Assembly: GCA_903858055.1 (NCBI GenBank)
Contig: CAIOHM010000243.1
Coordinates: 1 to 6,056, forward strand
From: an uncultured delta proteobacterium
GTDB lineage: Bacteria; Myxococcota_A; Polyangia; Polyangiales; Polyangiaceae
Length of the DNA stretch: 6,056 bases
Direction: 5' to 3'
The translations under genes were made by a program, and so were the position numbers. Shown piece by piece: positions 1 through 6,000 of the stretch (position 1 is the first letter of the stretch; each line of letters opens with the position of its first letter). The notes under the pieces were generated by a model. It did not search any database. It was not told the DNA's origin and saw nothing but the letters and a program-made list of their open reading frames with translations.

Positions 1-329
1 ACTACGCGATCCTCGGCAAGGCCGGCGCGCGCATGGAGATGCCCGGCTGCTCGCTCTGCATGGGAAACCAGGCGCAGATCAAGCGCGGCAGCACCGCGGT
101 CTCCACGTCGACGCGCAACTTCCCGAACCGCCTCGGCCTCGACACGCGCGTCTACCTCGCGAGCGCGGAGCTCTCCGCCGTGAGCGCGCTGCTCGGTCGT
201 CTTCCCTCGGTGGAGGAGTACCGACAGCAGTTCATCGCCGTGAACGCGAAGGCGAAGGACGTCTACCGCTACATGAACTTCGACCAGATCGCGGAGTTCA
301 AGGAGCTCGCCGACACCGTGACGCTCTGA
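1..329 (+). CDS. acnB: Aconitate hydratase B, C-terminal end (5' end outside window)
   Basis: This is the last ~109 codons of the bifunctional aconitase B, which interconverts citrate and isocitrate in the TCA cycle and, in many bacteria, dehydrates 2-methylisocitrate. It is a cytoplasmic [4Fe-4S] enzyme. The reading frame is open from base 3 and ends at TGA 327-329. The motif PGCSLCMGNQA carries two of the three cluster-ligand cysteines (codons at 48-50 and 57-59). It is followed by the STSTRNFPNRLG segment of the aconitase swivel domain and the typical AcnB tail with YRYMNFDQIAEF. This matches the AcnB ending rather than AcnA. The catalytic N-terminal part and the third cysteine lie left of the window. 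No frameshift is visible. The gene is convergent with the minus-strand cluster and is separated from it by a terminator. Confidence 0.96.
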   Translation, partial: YAILGKAGARMEMPGCSLCMGNQAQIKRGSTAVSTSTRNFPNRLGLDTRVYLASAELSAVSALLGRLPSVEEYRQQFIAVNAKAKDVYRYMNFDQIAEFKELADTVTL

Positions 330-350
330 GCGCGCACGGCGTGAACGAGG

Positions 351-382
351 CGGGCAGGGCGCAGGCTCTGCCCGTCTTGTTT
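351..382 (+). terminator. Intrinsic terminator downstream of acnB
   Basis: Bases 351-360 pair with 365-374 to give a 10-bp GC-rich stem (one G-U wobble, 358 with 367) closed by the tetraloop GCAG. The stem is followed directly by the T-rich tract TCTTGTTT at 375-382. It begins 21 bases after the acnB stop, as expected for a Rho-independent terminator of that gene. On the minus strand the stem is followed only by CCTCGTT, so it would be a weaker stop for the opposing cluster. Confidence 0.85.
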
Positions 383-431
383 CCATGGGGCTTCGCGGCG
401 ACCCGTGGGCCGGACGCACGCGCGGCCGATG

Positions 432-2333
432 TCACGTCGCCAGCGCGGTGAGCACCTTGTGCGAGGTGGAGGAGCCGCCGTGGTCGCGGACCGCGTGCGC
501 GACGATGCCCTCGAGGCCGTTCTTGCCCGTGAACGTGAACCCCGACGCGCGCATGTACCGGGACGAAATGCGCTTCAAGCGCGAAAAGTAAGAGACGCCC
601 GCGTTGAACTCGCCCTGGGTGATGCGCTTTCCCCTCGAGAACATCTCGATTTGCTCGGTGATCGAGCCGCACATGCCTGAGTTGAGCGTGAGCATGGGGA
701 TGAGGACGCTCGCCTCGCATCCGTAGTCGAAGTACGCCTTGAAGTCCTCGAGGCGCATCGCGAGGCTCCTGTCGCCGGCGTACAAGCGTTCGTAAGGCTC
801 GTTCGTCCTCGGGTTGATGGAGCGCTTGTCGACGACGACGCGCGCCTTTCGTCGCTCCGAGGTCCATACCTGACCGGCGTGCTCGAGGAAGTGCGAGATG
901 CATGATTGCTCGAGCATGCGCGCTGCGAAACGGACCACCCACTCGAGGGCCGTGAGCACGGCGGAGGCGAGGGGGCCGCAGCCGGGCAGAAAGACGTTTG
1001 CGGCGATGTCCGCGGCGCCCTTGAGCGAGTTCCACAGACCGAGGAACATGCCGCGGGTGACTTGGCTCTCGATCGAGTTGCCAATCAAAGTGAAGTGGCC
1101 CTCGGTGAGCGTCACCATGCGGCGGTCGAGGTAAAGCGACGCACGCTCTTTGATTGCGAGCGCCATTTGGCACACGCCGGTGAAGACCTTCTGGCCGCCG
1201 CCGACGAAGGGTACCGCGGCCTTGCAGATCTCTTGAATGGCGAGCGCTGCGATCGTCTTCACGACGGCGCCGGAGACGCGCGACGCGAGGAGCTCGTCCT
1301 TGAAGCAAGCGTCGCGCACCTTGTTGATGAGCTCGATGATGATCTTGTAGAGGGGCTGGATGATCGAGCGAATCGCCGTGTAGGCGGTGTCGAGGACGAC
1401 GGCGCCCACGATCGCCGCGCCGGTGCCCACGTTGCCGTGGTACGCGCCTACCGCGTTCTGGGCGATCGCTTCGTCGCTCATGGGGCCCACGGCGTCGAAG
1501 GCCGCGCGCGTGAGAGGAAACGTGGGCCTGTAAATCCAGTCGGCTTCGATCTTGCGCGAGGCGGACTGCTCTTCGATTCGCTTGGTGAACGCCGAAGGTT
1601 TCGCGACCGCGCCGCCGACCGCCTTCGCGACGGACTGCGTCCCCGTCGCGACGGTGGAGACCTTCACGACGCCGCCGAGCTCGGTTTGGGTCGCCGCGCC
1701 GAAGCTGCCGCTCAGGCCGTCGACCGAGACGATGGCCGCGGCCGCGCCGAGGTCCGCGAGGCCTCCGATGGCCACCGGGGCCCAGTCCACGCCGATGTTC
1801 ACGTTTCCAAGGAGGTAGAGGACGCCGAAGCGCGCATGGACCATGTCCTCCGCGAGGGCCGAGCGCGCGCGAGCGTCCTGCCCCGCGAGGAGCCCGCCGG
1901 CGATGCCGTTCGCGCGGTTGTAGATATCCAAAAGGATCCCGTCGACGTTGCGGTCGACGTTTCTCCAATCACCGCCCTTGGCTGCGAGCAGCGCGTGGAA
2001 CGCGTCGAGGAGCTTGATCGCTTGGGTTTGCAGTTTCGGGTTCGAGCTGCGGCCGCCCGCGGCCAGGTACGCTTCGCGAAATGGCGGGTACGCCTCGTCG
2101 ACCGCCTTCGTCTCTTTGCTGCGCGGCGCGAACCACTTGTTGAGCGTCGTCTTGCGCATGTACTCCGCCGGCGACGGAAGCGGCGCGAGCAGCGCGTCGT
2201 CGTGCTCTTCCAAAAACTGGGCGAGCAGATCGCTCTCGCGCGCCTCGTCGACGAGCGATTGTCTGCGAATCGCCTCGGAGACCGGCCGCGAGCTGGTGTC
2301 TTCGACAATGAGGGAAGAGTCGAGCTCGGACAT
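432..2333 (-). CDS. Helix-rich 633-residue protein of unknown function
   Basis: I do not recognise this protein. It runs from ATG 2333-2331 to TGA 434-432. It is chosen over the overlapping frames because its composition is balanced while theirs is arginine-, histidine- or proline-dominated. There is no signal peptide: the N-terminus (residues 1-60) is acidic and polar. Residues ~60-170 look like amphipathic helices. Residues ~171-205 and ~299-335 are glycine/alanine-rich hydrophobic stretches, the latter a GTGAAIVGAVV run followed by IIQPLYKIIIELI. Further hydrophobic stretches lie at ~353-378 and ~427-470. Seven cysteines fall in the C-terminal half (343, 370, 388, 452, 478, 539, 555). The C-terminal ~130 residues are polar and mixed. 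The hydrophobic stretches contain charged residues and resemble insertable helical hairpins more than classical membrane spans, but that is inference. It is the last gene of the cluster, 33 bases after the zinc-ribbon gene. It could be a structural, membrane-active or effector protein; none is shown. Confidence 0.85.
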   Translation of the reverse strand: MSELDSSLIVEDTSSRPVSEAIRRQSLVDEARESDLLAQFLEEHDDALLAPLPSPAEYMRKTTLNKWFAPRSKETKAVDEAYPPFREAYLAAGGRSSNPKLQTQAIKLLDAFHALLAAKGGDWRNVDRNVDGILLDIYNRANGIAGGLLAGQDARARSALAEDMVHARFGVLYLLGNVNIGVDWAPVAIGGLADLGAAAAIVSVDGLSGSFGAATQTELGGVVKVSTVATGTQSVAKAVGGAVAKPSAFTKRIEEQSASRKIEADWIYRPTFPLTRAAFDAVGPMSDEAIAQNAVGAYHGNVGTGAAIVGAVVLDTAYTAIRSIIQPLYKIIIELINKVRDACFKDELLASRVSGAVVKTIAALAIQEICKAAVPFVGGGQKVFTGVCQMALAIKERASLYLDRRMVTLTEGHFTLIGNSIESQVTRGMFLGLWNSLKGAADIAANVFLPGCGPLASAVLTALEWVVRFAARMLEQSCISHFLEHAGQVWTSERRKARVVVDKRSINPRTNEPYERLYAGDRSLAMRLEDFKAYFDYGCEASVLIPMLTLNSGMCGSITEQIEMFSRGKRITQGEFNAGVSYFSRLKRISSRYMRASGFTFTGKNGLEGIVAHAVRDHGGSSTSHKVLTALAT

Positions 2334-2351
2334 GGTCGGGAGCGTGGCACG

Positions 2352-2358
2352 CCTCCTC
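2352..2358 (-). promoter_or_regulatory. Possible ribosome binding site for the 633-residue protein
   Basis: The minus strand reads GAGGAGG here, a very good anti-16S match, but it lies 18 bases from the ATG at 2333. That is longer than the usual 5-10. There is no in-frame ATG, GTG or TTG between this site and 2333, so the start still looks right. Either the spacing is tolerated or translation is coupled to the preceding gene. Confidence 0.4.
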
Positions 2359-2366
2359 GGGCGAGT

Positions 2367-3392
2367 CTACTCGAGCGAGGCGCAGACGACGCCGCCGCCC
2401 ACCGCGCGTACCGCCGCGACGACCGATGCGCCATCGGCGAGGGCGCGCCATCGACTCTCGCTCACGGCGCAGCGCTCCGTCTTCGGGCTCCCCGCCGCGC
2501 GCACCTCGAGCTCGAAGACTTCCTCGACGCGTCCCTCGCGCTCGCAGCCCAAACACAGACCCGTTCGAACGGCACCTGAACCTGCAAAACGCCTCACCGA
2601 AGCGAGTCCTTGGCCCTCGGCGCGATCGGTGCGTGCCACGCGCCACGCGGGCGCTTCGAAGCGGCAACGGGTGCCCATGACCGGCTCGTCGCGGAACTTC
2701 GGTTTGCACTCGCGCGTCTCTTTGAACGCGCCGTTGCCGAGGTCTTTGCGGACGCGCTCGCACGTCTCGCCGTCGGGCACGCTCCGCGTCGATCGAGCCT
2801 CTTCGTGGCACGCGACGCCCGTGGCCGTCGACGGGAGCTCGTCACGCCACGCCTCGCGCGCGACGAGCTCGTAGACCTCGATGGGCCGCTCCATGCGCCA
2901 GTGGTGGGCAACGATGTCGAGCGTCGACGACTTCTTCCGCGTGAAGGCGAAGATCGCGAAGGCCGCGAGCGCGACGAACACGAGGAGCGCGACGGGCAGG
3001 CGCTTGGGCGCGGGGCCTTGGCGCGGCACGGGGACTTCGCCGTCCCGTTCCGCGTTTGACGAGGAAAACACCGAGGTCTCTGCGATGCGCTCGGGTCCCT
3101 TCGTCGCGACCGCCTTGCCCTCGGCGAGCGGCGCACCGCAGTTCGGGCAATGGTGCGCGGAGATCGCACTCGGCGACCCGCACGCCGCGCACTGCTGGTC
3201 GACGCCCGTGTACACGTGATCGAGGGTCGCGACCTTCTCCTCGTCCGACGGGAAGTAGCGCTTCGAAGCCTCCTGCGGCGCACCACACGCGGGGCAGTGG
3301 CGGTGCGTGAGGCCGAGGAGCTTCGCCGTGCCGCAGGCCCCGCAGTCCCAGAGCATCTCGTAGGTGCCGAGCTCTTCCTCGCGCGTCGTCAT
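2367..3392 (-). CDS. Double zinc-ribbon, single-pass membrane protein
   Basis: The 341-residue product has two N-terminal zinc ribbons. The first uses C17/C20 and C33/C36 (WDCGAC ... HCPACG) and the second C68/C71 and C82/C85 (QCAACG ... HCPNCG). A polar linker follows (~90-130), then a hydrophobic helix at ~132-150 bounded by KR and RKK, and a C-terminal domain of ~190 residues with eight more cysteines (195, 211, 229, 243, 280, 283, 308, 337). The C-domain contains HHW..ERPIEVYELV and DLGNGAF.ETRECKPKFRDEPV. These resemble, from memory, a family of uncharacterised zinc-ribbon proteins in which a domain with a W-x-R-x-IEI-like start follows the ribbons. The helix suggests anchoring, with the ribbons and the C-domain on opposite sides of the inner membrane; topology is inferred. 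No alternative start exists between the upstream stop and ATG 3392, and no strong ribosome site is visible. Its biochemical role is unknown. The gene lies 54 bases after the receiver gene and 33 before the 633-residue gene. Confidence 0.85.
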   Translation of the reverse strand: MTTREEELGTYEMLWDCGACGTAKLLGLTHRHCPACGAPQEASKRYFPSDEEKVATLDHVYTGVDQQCAACGSPSAISAHHCPNCGAPLAEGKAVATKGPERIAETSVFSSSNAERDGEVPVPRQGPAPKRLPVALLVFVALAAFAIFAFTRKKSSTLDIVAHHWRMERPIEVYELVAREAWRDELPSTATGVACHEEARSTRSVPDGETCERVRKDLGNGAFKETRECKPKFRDEPVMGTRCRFEAPAWRVARTDRAEGQGLASVRRFAGSGAVRTGLCLGCEREGRVEEVFELEVRAAGSPKTERCAVSESRWRALADGASVVAAVRAVGGGVVCASLE

Positions 3393-3446
3393 GGCCGTGA
3401 ATGTCGCCGAATCCCTCGCGGAGCGGAAGGCGCTCGACGCCCGCGA

Positions 3447-4094
3447 TCAGGGGAGCCGAGGAGGTCTCACCGCTTCGCGGAACGCGGCGGATATTTCCAG
3501 GTGAAGATCGAGGCGCCGGAGGAGCTCCTCGTAGTCGAAGGGCTTCGGAATGAAGTCGTTCCCGCCCGCGCGGAAGGCCGCAACGACGTCCGCGCTGTCA
3601 CGCGACGCCGACACGAAGAGGATCGGGCACCACGTGACCGGGTAGATCCTGCGGATCGCGCGCGCCACCTCGAGGCCCGACATGCCCGGCATCCTCATGT
3701 CCAAGAGGACGGCATCGAAGGGGCCCTCGTGCATCAGCACGTGCACGGCTCTCGTCGGGTCCTCGAGCGACGTCAGCGCGTAGCGGTTCGGATCGAGCTG
3801 CGCGTGGAGCACGAGGAGGTTCGCGGGCTCGTCGTCCACGGCGAGCACCCGCGCAGGTGCGGAACCGCTTCTTGCCCCGGTCTCTCCCGCCGCGGGGGCG
3901 CTCCCGTCCGCCGCGGCGTACGAGCGTTTGAGCGATCGCACGGAGGACGGCCGTTCGGCCGCCGCGGTCTTGTGTTCGGGCGTCGATGCGCTCGCGCGGT
4001 TCGGCGACGGATCTCCCTCGACGCGCACGATCGAGGGCCATCGCGTGTGTTCGCTCATGTGCGCGAGGATGCGGGAGCTCCCCGAGCGGCGCAT
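3447..4094 (-). CDS. Response regulator with receiver domain only
   Basis: The product is a phosphoacceptor protein of a two-component pathway. Residues ~81-200 form a complete CheY-like receiver: acidic pair D87/D88 in AVDDEPAN, phosphorylation site D132 in LLDMRMPG, the conserved hydroxyl residue S162 in FVSAS, and K184 in IPKPF. All key residues are present, so it should be phosphorylatable. The protein ends ~15 residues after the receiver, with no output or DNA-binding domain. It would therefore act by protein contact, or as a relay from a histidine kinase encoded elsewhere. The N-terminal ~80 residues are low-complexity (Ala, Ser, Pro, Arg) and probably disordered. Two starts are possible, ATG 4094 (215 residues) and ATG 4058 (203 residues). 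Neither has a good ribosome site and both give G/C third positions, so the choice is open. The frame upstream is open back to the TAA of the preceding gene. Confidence 0.9.
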   Translation of the reverse strand: MRRSGSSRILAHMSEHTRWPSIVRVEGDPSPNRASASTPEHKTAAAERPSSVRSLKRSYAAADGSAPAAGETGARSGSAPARVLAVDDEPANLLVLHAQLDPNRYALTSLEDPTRAVHVLMHEGPFDAVLLDMRMPGMSGLEVARAIRRIYPVTWCPILFVSASRDSADVVAAFRAGGNDFIPKPFDYEELLRRLDLHLEISAAFREAVRPPRLP

Positions 4095-4145
4095 GACCCG
4101 AATGGGGTACGACCGCGCGGCGGGCGAGCCGCTCTTGTGGAGTCT

Positions 4146-5006
4146 TTAGGCCAAGAGTCGCCGGACGAGGTCCGCCTGGCGCCCGACGTCGGCCTTCTCC
4201 ATCACGCGCTTGAGGTGCGAGCGCGCGGTCTCATGGCGAACGCCGAGGTCGTTCGACGCCTCCTTGAGCGACATGCCCAACGCCAGGCGCCGCGCGAGCC
4301 GCGCCTCGGCCACCGTGAGGCCCCAGCGCTCCTTCAGCTCGTAGACGCTCGGAGGCTGACCCTTGGCTGCGGCGAGGCGATCCTCGGGCGCAGCGGTCAG
4401 CGCCAGGAATTCGTCGCCGACAGCGCCGAGCTCCTTCGCGAGGCGCGCCTCTTCGAGCCGTGCGCTACGATCCATCACCGCGGGCACGTCGAGCGTGAAT
4501 TCGCAGTGATGTCCCGAAATGCCGAGGGGGACGACGCGCGCGGGCTCCGCGTTCACGAGCGTACCGAGGTTTCGAAACATCCCGATGGACGACGCGAAGA
4601 ACGGCCGGTTGGGCGTGCTCGCGGGGTGCACGCGGGCCTGCACACGGAAGCGGATTGCGCTGACCTCTTCGAGCTCGAAGTCGAGCTCGGCCCAATAACG
4701 AGGCGATGCGCGCACGACGAAGCGGTAGAGGAGGGACGGCGAAACGAAGAGGGACGCCATCGCGCGAAACCCTGGGAATGCCTTGACGTACTCTTCGCCG
4801 AAGGCTTCGAGCTCGTCGTCGCTGCGCGACGCACCGAACGCGTTCATGAGCGCAGAGAACTCGCCCCAGGTGATGCGACGAGCGCCCGCGACGTCTTCTC
4901 GCGTGAGTCGAGCGGCGTTGAGCGCACGATCGGCGTCGCCCGACCAGCGATCCATCGCCTCGACGTTCGAGCGCACGACTTGGCGTGGAACGATCCACTC
5001 GTTCAT
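4146..5006 (-). CDS. LuxR-type transcriptional regulator with N-terminal sensor-like domain
   Basis: This 286-residue protein ends in a GerE/LuxR helix-turn-helix at ~228-285 (WGLTVAEARLARRLALG ... TARSHLKRVMEK ... LVRRLLA), which binds DNA as a dimer. It has no receiver domain, so it is a one-component regulator. Residues ~25-175 form a mixed helix/strand domain with ITWGEF near 45-50, then SLFVSPSLLYRFVVR and a strand-rich part (WAELDFELEEV ... RFRVQARV). From memory it resembles sensor-like domains in myxobacterial regulators and histidine kinases, and more distantly the N-domain of some AraC-family proteins. A short helical linker (~178-215) joins the two parts. The ligand is unknown. The ATG overlaps the TGA of the upstream paralogue in ATGA (5003-5006), and a clear ribosome site precedes it, which indicates translational coupling. 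Confidence is high for the DNA-binding half and low for the sensor half. Confidence 0.9.
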   Translation of the reverse strand: MNEWIVPRQVVRSNVEAMDRWSGDADRALNAARLTREDVAGARRITWGEFSALMNAFGASRSDDELEAFGEEYVKAFPGFRAMASLFVSPSLLYRFVVRASPRYWAELDFELEEVSAIRFRVQARVHPASTPNRPFFASSIGMFRNLGTLVNAEPARVVPLGISGHHCEFTLDVPAVMDRSARLEEARLAKELGAVGDEFLALTAAPEDRLAAAKGQPPSVYELKERWGLTVAEARLARRLALGMSLKEASNDLGVRHETARSHLKRVMEKADVGRQADLVRRLLA

Positions 5007-5791
5007 GGGTGCCTCCCGAGTAGCTTCGCGACGAGCGCCGCCTGCGTGCGCACGTCGAGCTTCGCGAAGATACGCTTCACGTGCACGCGCGCTGTCCCGT
5101 AGGTCATGCGCAAGCTCGAGGCGGCCTCCTGGAGCGAGGCGCCTTCGGCGAGGCGAAGAGCGACGCGCGCCTGCATGGGGGTCAGCTCGAACGACGTCTC
5201 GAGCGCGCGCATCGTGAGAGGCGTCGCGTCGCGAGCGCCCGTCGTTGCGCCGTGGTCGACCAGCTCACCGAGCTTGAAGGGGTCGAGGCCTAGCGCGAAC
5301 GCGTCGTCGTCGAGGCCGCACGCGACGAGACGTTCGACGAACGACTGCCTGGGGCCGCCCACGTCGACGGTGCAGCTGCGGTCGGTCCGCTCGCGTTCGG
5401 CACCGTCTCGAGCGACGTGGTGCGTGACCGCGAGAAGTGCGCCTTGCAGGAGCGCCATCGCTTTCTCGCTCGGAGGTTGTTCGGGGCGCAGGCTCACGGT
5501 GAGCACGCATCCCCCGTCACCGCGCGGCGCGAAGGCAACGGACAGCGCGAGAGGCTCGACCTGCTCCCGAAGCTCGTGTTCGAGGCGTGCGCGAGCGGTT
5601 CGGAAGAGCCCGTCGCTCTGCAGGTAGGTCGGCGTGACCGAGCTTCGCGCGCGCTCGAAGAGTGCGTCGGCCGCGCACGTTTCGTCGCCGGCGACTCGAC
5701 GGAACTCGCCCCACCAGGCGTCGTCGTCGCGACACGCCGAGCGCAACGCACACGCGTTGAGCTCTCGAACGATCGGCGGTGCCTTGCGCAT
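5003..5791 (-). CDS. LuxR-type transcriptional regulator, first gene of the cluster
   Basis: The product is a 262-residue regulator with a C-terminal GerE/LuxR helix-turn-helix at ~201-259 (FELTPMQARVALRLAEG ... TARVHVKRIFAKLDV ... LVAKLL). Aligned without gaps to the next gene's product, 29 of 56 residues are identical by my count, so the two are paralogues. The N-terminal domain also carries WGEF (27-30) followed by a helical and then a strand-rich section (LALSVAF ... CVLTVSLRP), suggesting a diverged copy of the same sensor domain. No receiver and no membrane helix is seen. ATG 5791 is preferred over an in-frame TTG at 5887. In the 32 codons between them third positions are often A or T (for example GTT GTT GTA, GCT TTT), unlike the gene body, and that stretch contains the palindrome at 5852-5864. 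No convincing ribosome site precedes either start. As first gene it probably lies behind the cluster promoter. Confidence 0.88.
   Translation of the reverse strand: MRKAPPIVRELNACALRSACRDDDAWWGEFRRVAGDETCAADALFERARSSVTPTYLQSDGLFRTARARLEHELREQVEPLALSVAFAPRGDGGCVLTVSLRPEQPPSEKAMALLQGALLAVTHHVARDGAERERTDRSCTVDVGGPRQSFVERLVACGLDDDAFALGLDPFKLGELVDHGATTGARDATPLTMRALETSFELTPMQARVALRLAEGASLQEAASSLRMTYGTARVHVKRIFAKLDVRTQAALVAKLLGRHP
5012..5017 (-). promoter_or_regulatory. Ribosome binding site of the second LuxR-type gene
   Basis: The minus strand reads GGGAGG with a five-base spacer to the ATG at 5006. It lies inside the last codons of the upstream paralogue. It fixes the start of the downstream gene and, with the ATGA overlap, supports coupled translation of the pair. 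Confidence 0.8.
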
Positions 5792-5851
5792 GTGAAAAGC
5801 CGTGCGAAGGCCCCAGCTTACAACAACTCCGCGCGATCGGGCGAGGCGAAG

Positions 5852-5864
5852 CGCAACGGTTGCG
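5852..5864. promoter_or_regulatory. Perfect inverted repeat CGCAAC-G-GTTGCG, candidate operator
   Basis: Two six-base arms with a one-base spacer form a perfect dyad 60 bases upstream of ATG 5791. A further GCAAC half-site lies at 5884-5888. LuxR-family dimers bind inverted repeats, so this is a plausible autoregulatory site for one of the two regulators. Binding is inferred, not shown. Confidence 0.4.
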
Positions 5865-5894
5865 TGTGACGAATCCCGTTTCTGCAACGTGATG

Positions 5895-5909
5895 GGGCCG
5901 ACGCGGCCC
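5895..5909. repeat. Short perfect hairpin GGGCCG-ACG-CGGCCC
   Basis: A six-base GC stem with a three-base loop lies ~105 bases upstream of the first LuxR-type gene. No T-tract follows on either strand, so a terminator is not supported. It could be an operator-type dyad or chance in GC-rich DNA. Confidence 0.3.
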
Positions 5910-5983
5910 GACGCCTCCCCTCGGTGCTCGTACGATTCGTGTAAAGAGAGCGTATGCCTCAGACCATGGGGGCGGCGAAGGCT

Positions 5984-5997
5984 CGCTCCGCGGAGCG
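5984..5997. repeat. 14-base perfect palindrome after the right-edge gene
   Basis: CGCTCCGCGGAGCG is a perfect dyad beginning 3 bases downstream (in the minus direction) of the TAA at 6003-6001. As RNA it gives a five-base stem with a CGCG loop. Its position suits a weak or factor-assisted terminator for the right-edge gene, but no U-tract follows. Confidence 0.35.
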
Positions 5998-6000
5998 GCG

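Larger units (their letters stand above)
5792..6000. promoter_or_regulatory. Intergenic region with the likely cluster promoter
   Basis: About 209 bases separate the first LuxR-type gene from the stop of the gene at the right edge. Third-position and frame signals on both strands do not support a gene here. It contains three inverted repeats (5852-5864, 5895-5909, 5984-5997), the 8-base palindrome TCGTACGA at 5928-5935, and locally less GC-rich stretches. I found no convincing -35/-10 pair on the minus strand, so the promoter position is inferred from gene layout only. Confidence 0.5.

Noticed and set aside
383..431. Terminator for the minus-strand cluster
   Set aside because: Only imperfect GC dyads and no T-tract in the minus direction. 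The acnB hairpin lies beyond but is followed only by CCTCGTT on that strand.
298..1968. 556-codon minus-strand open frame in another phase
   Set aside because: Extremely Arg/His/Pro-rich product that runs into the acnB 3' end and the terminator. It is a frame shadow of the 633-residue gene.
906..2579. 557-codon plus-strand open frame
   Set aside because: It is antisense to the 633-residue gene. Its product is dominated by Arg, Glu, Asp, His and Ala with no hydrophobic core, the usual shadow of a high-GC gene.
4073..4082. Palindrome GGGAGCTCCC near the start of the receiver gene
   Set aside because: Short, within or next to coding sequence, and expected by chance in DNA this rich in G and C.
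3150..5102. 650-codon plus-strand open frame
   Set aside because: It covers three genes with clear families (receiver, LuxR, zinc ribbon) on the other strand. Its product is Arg/Glu/His-rich and has no motif.
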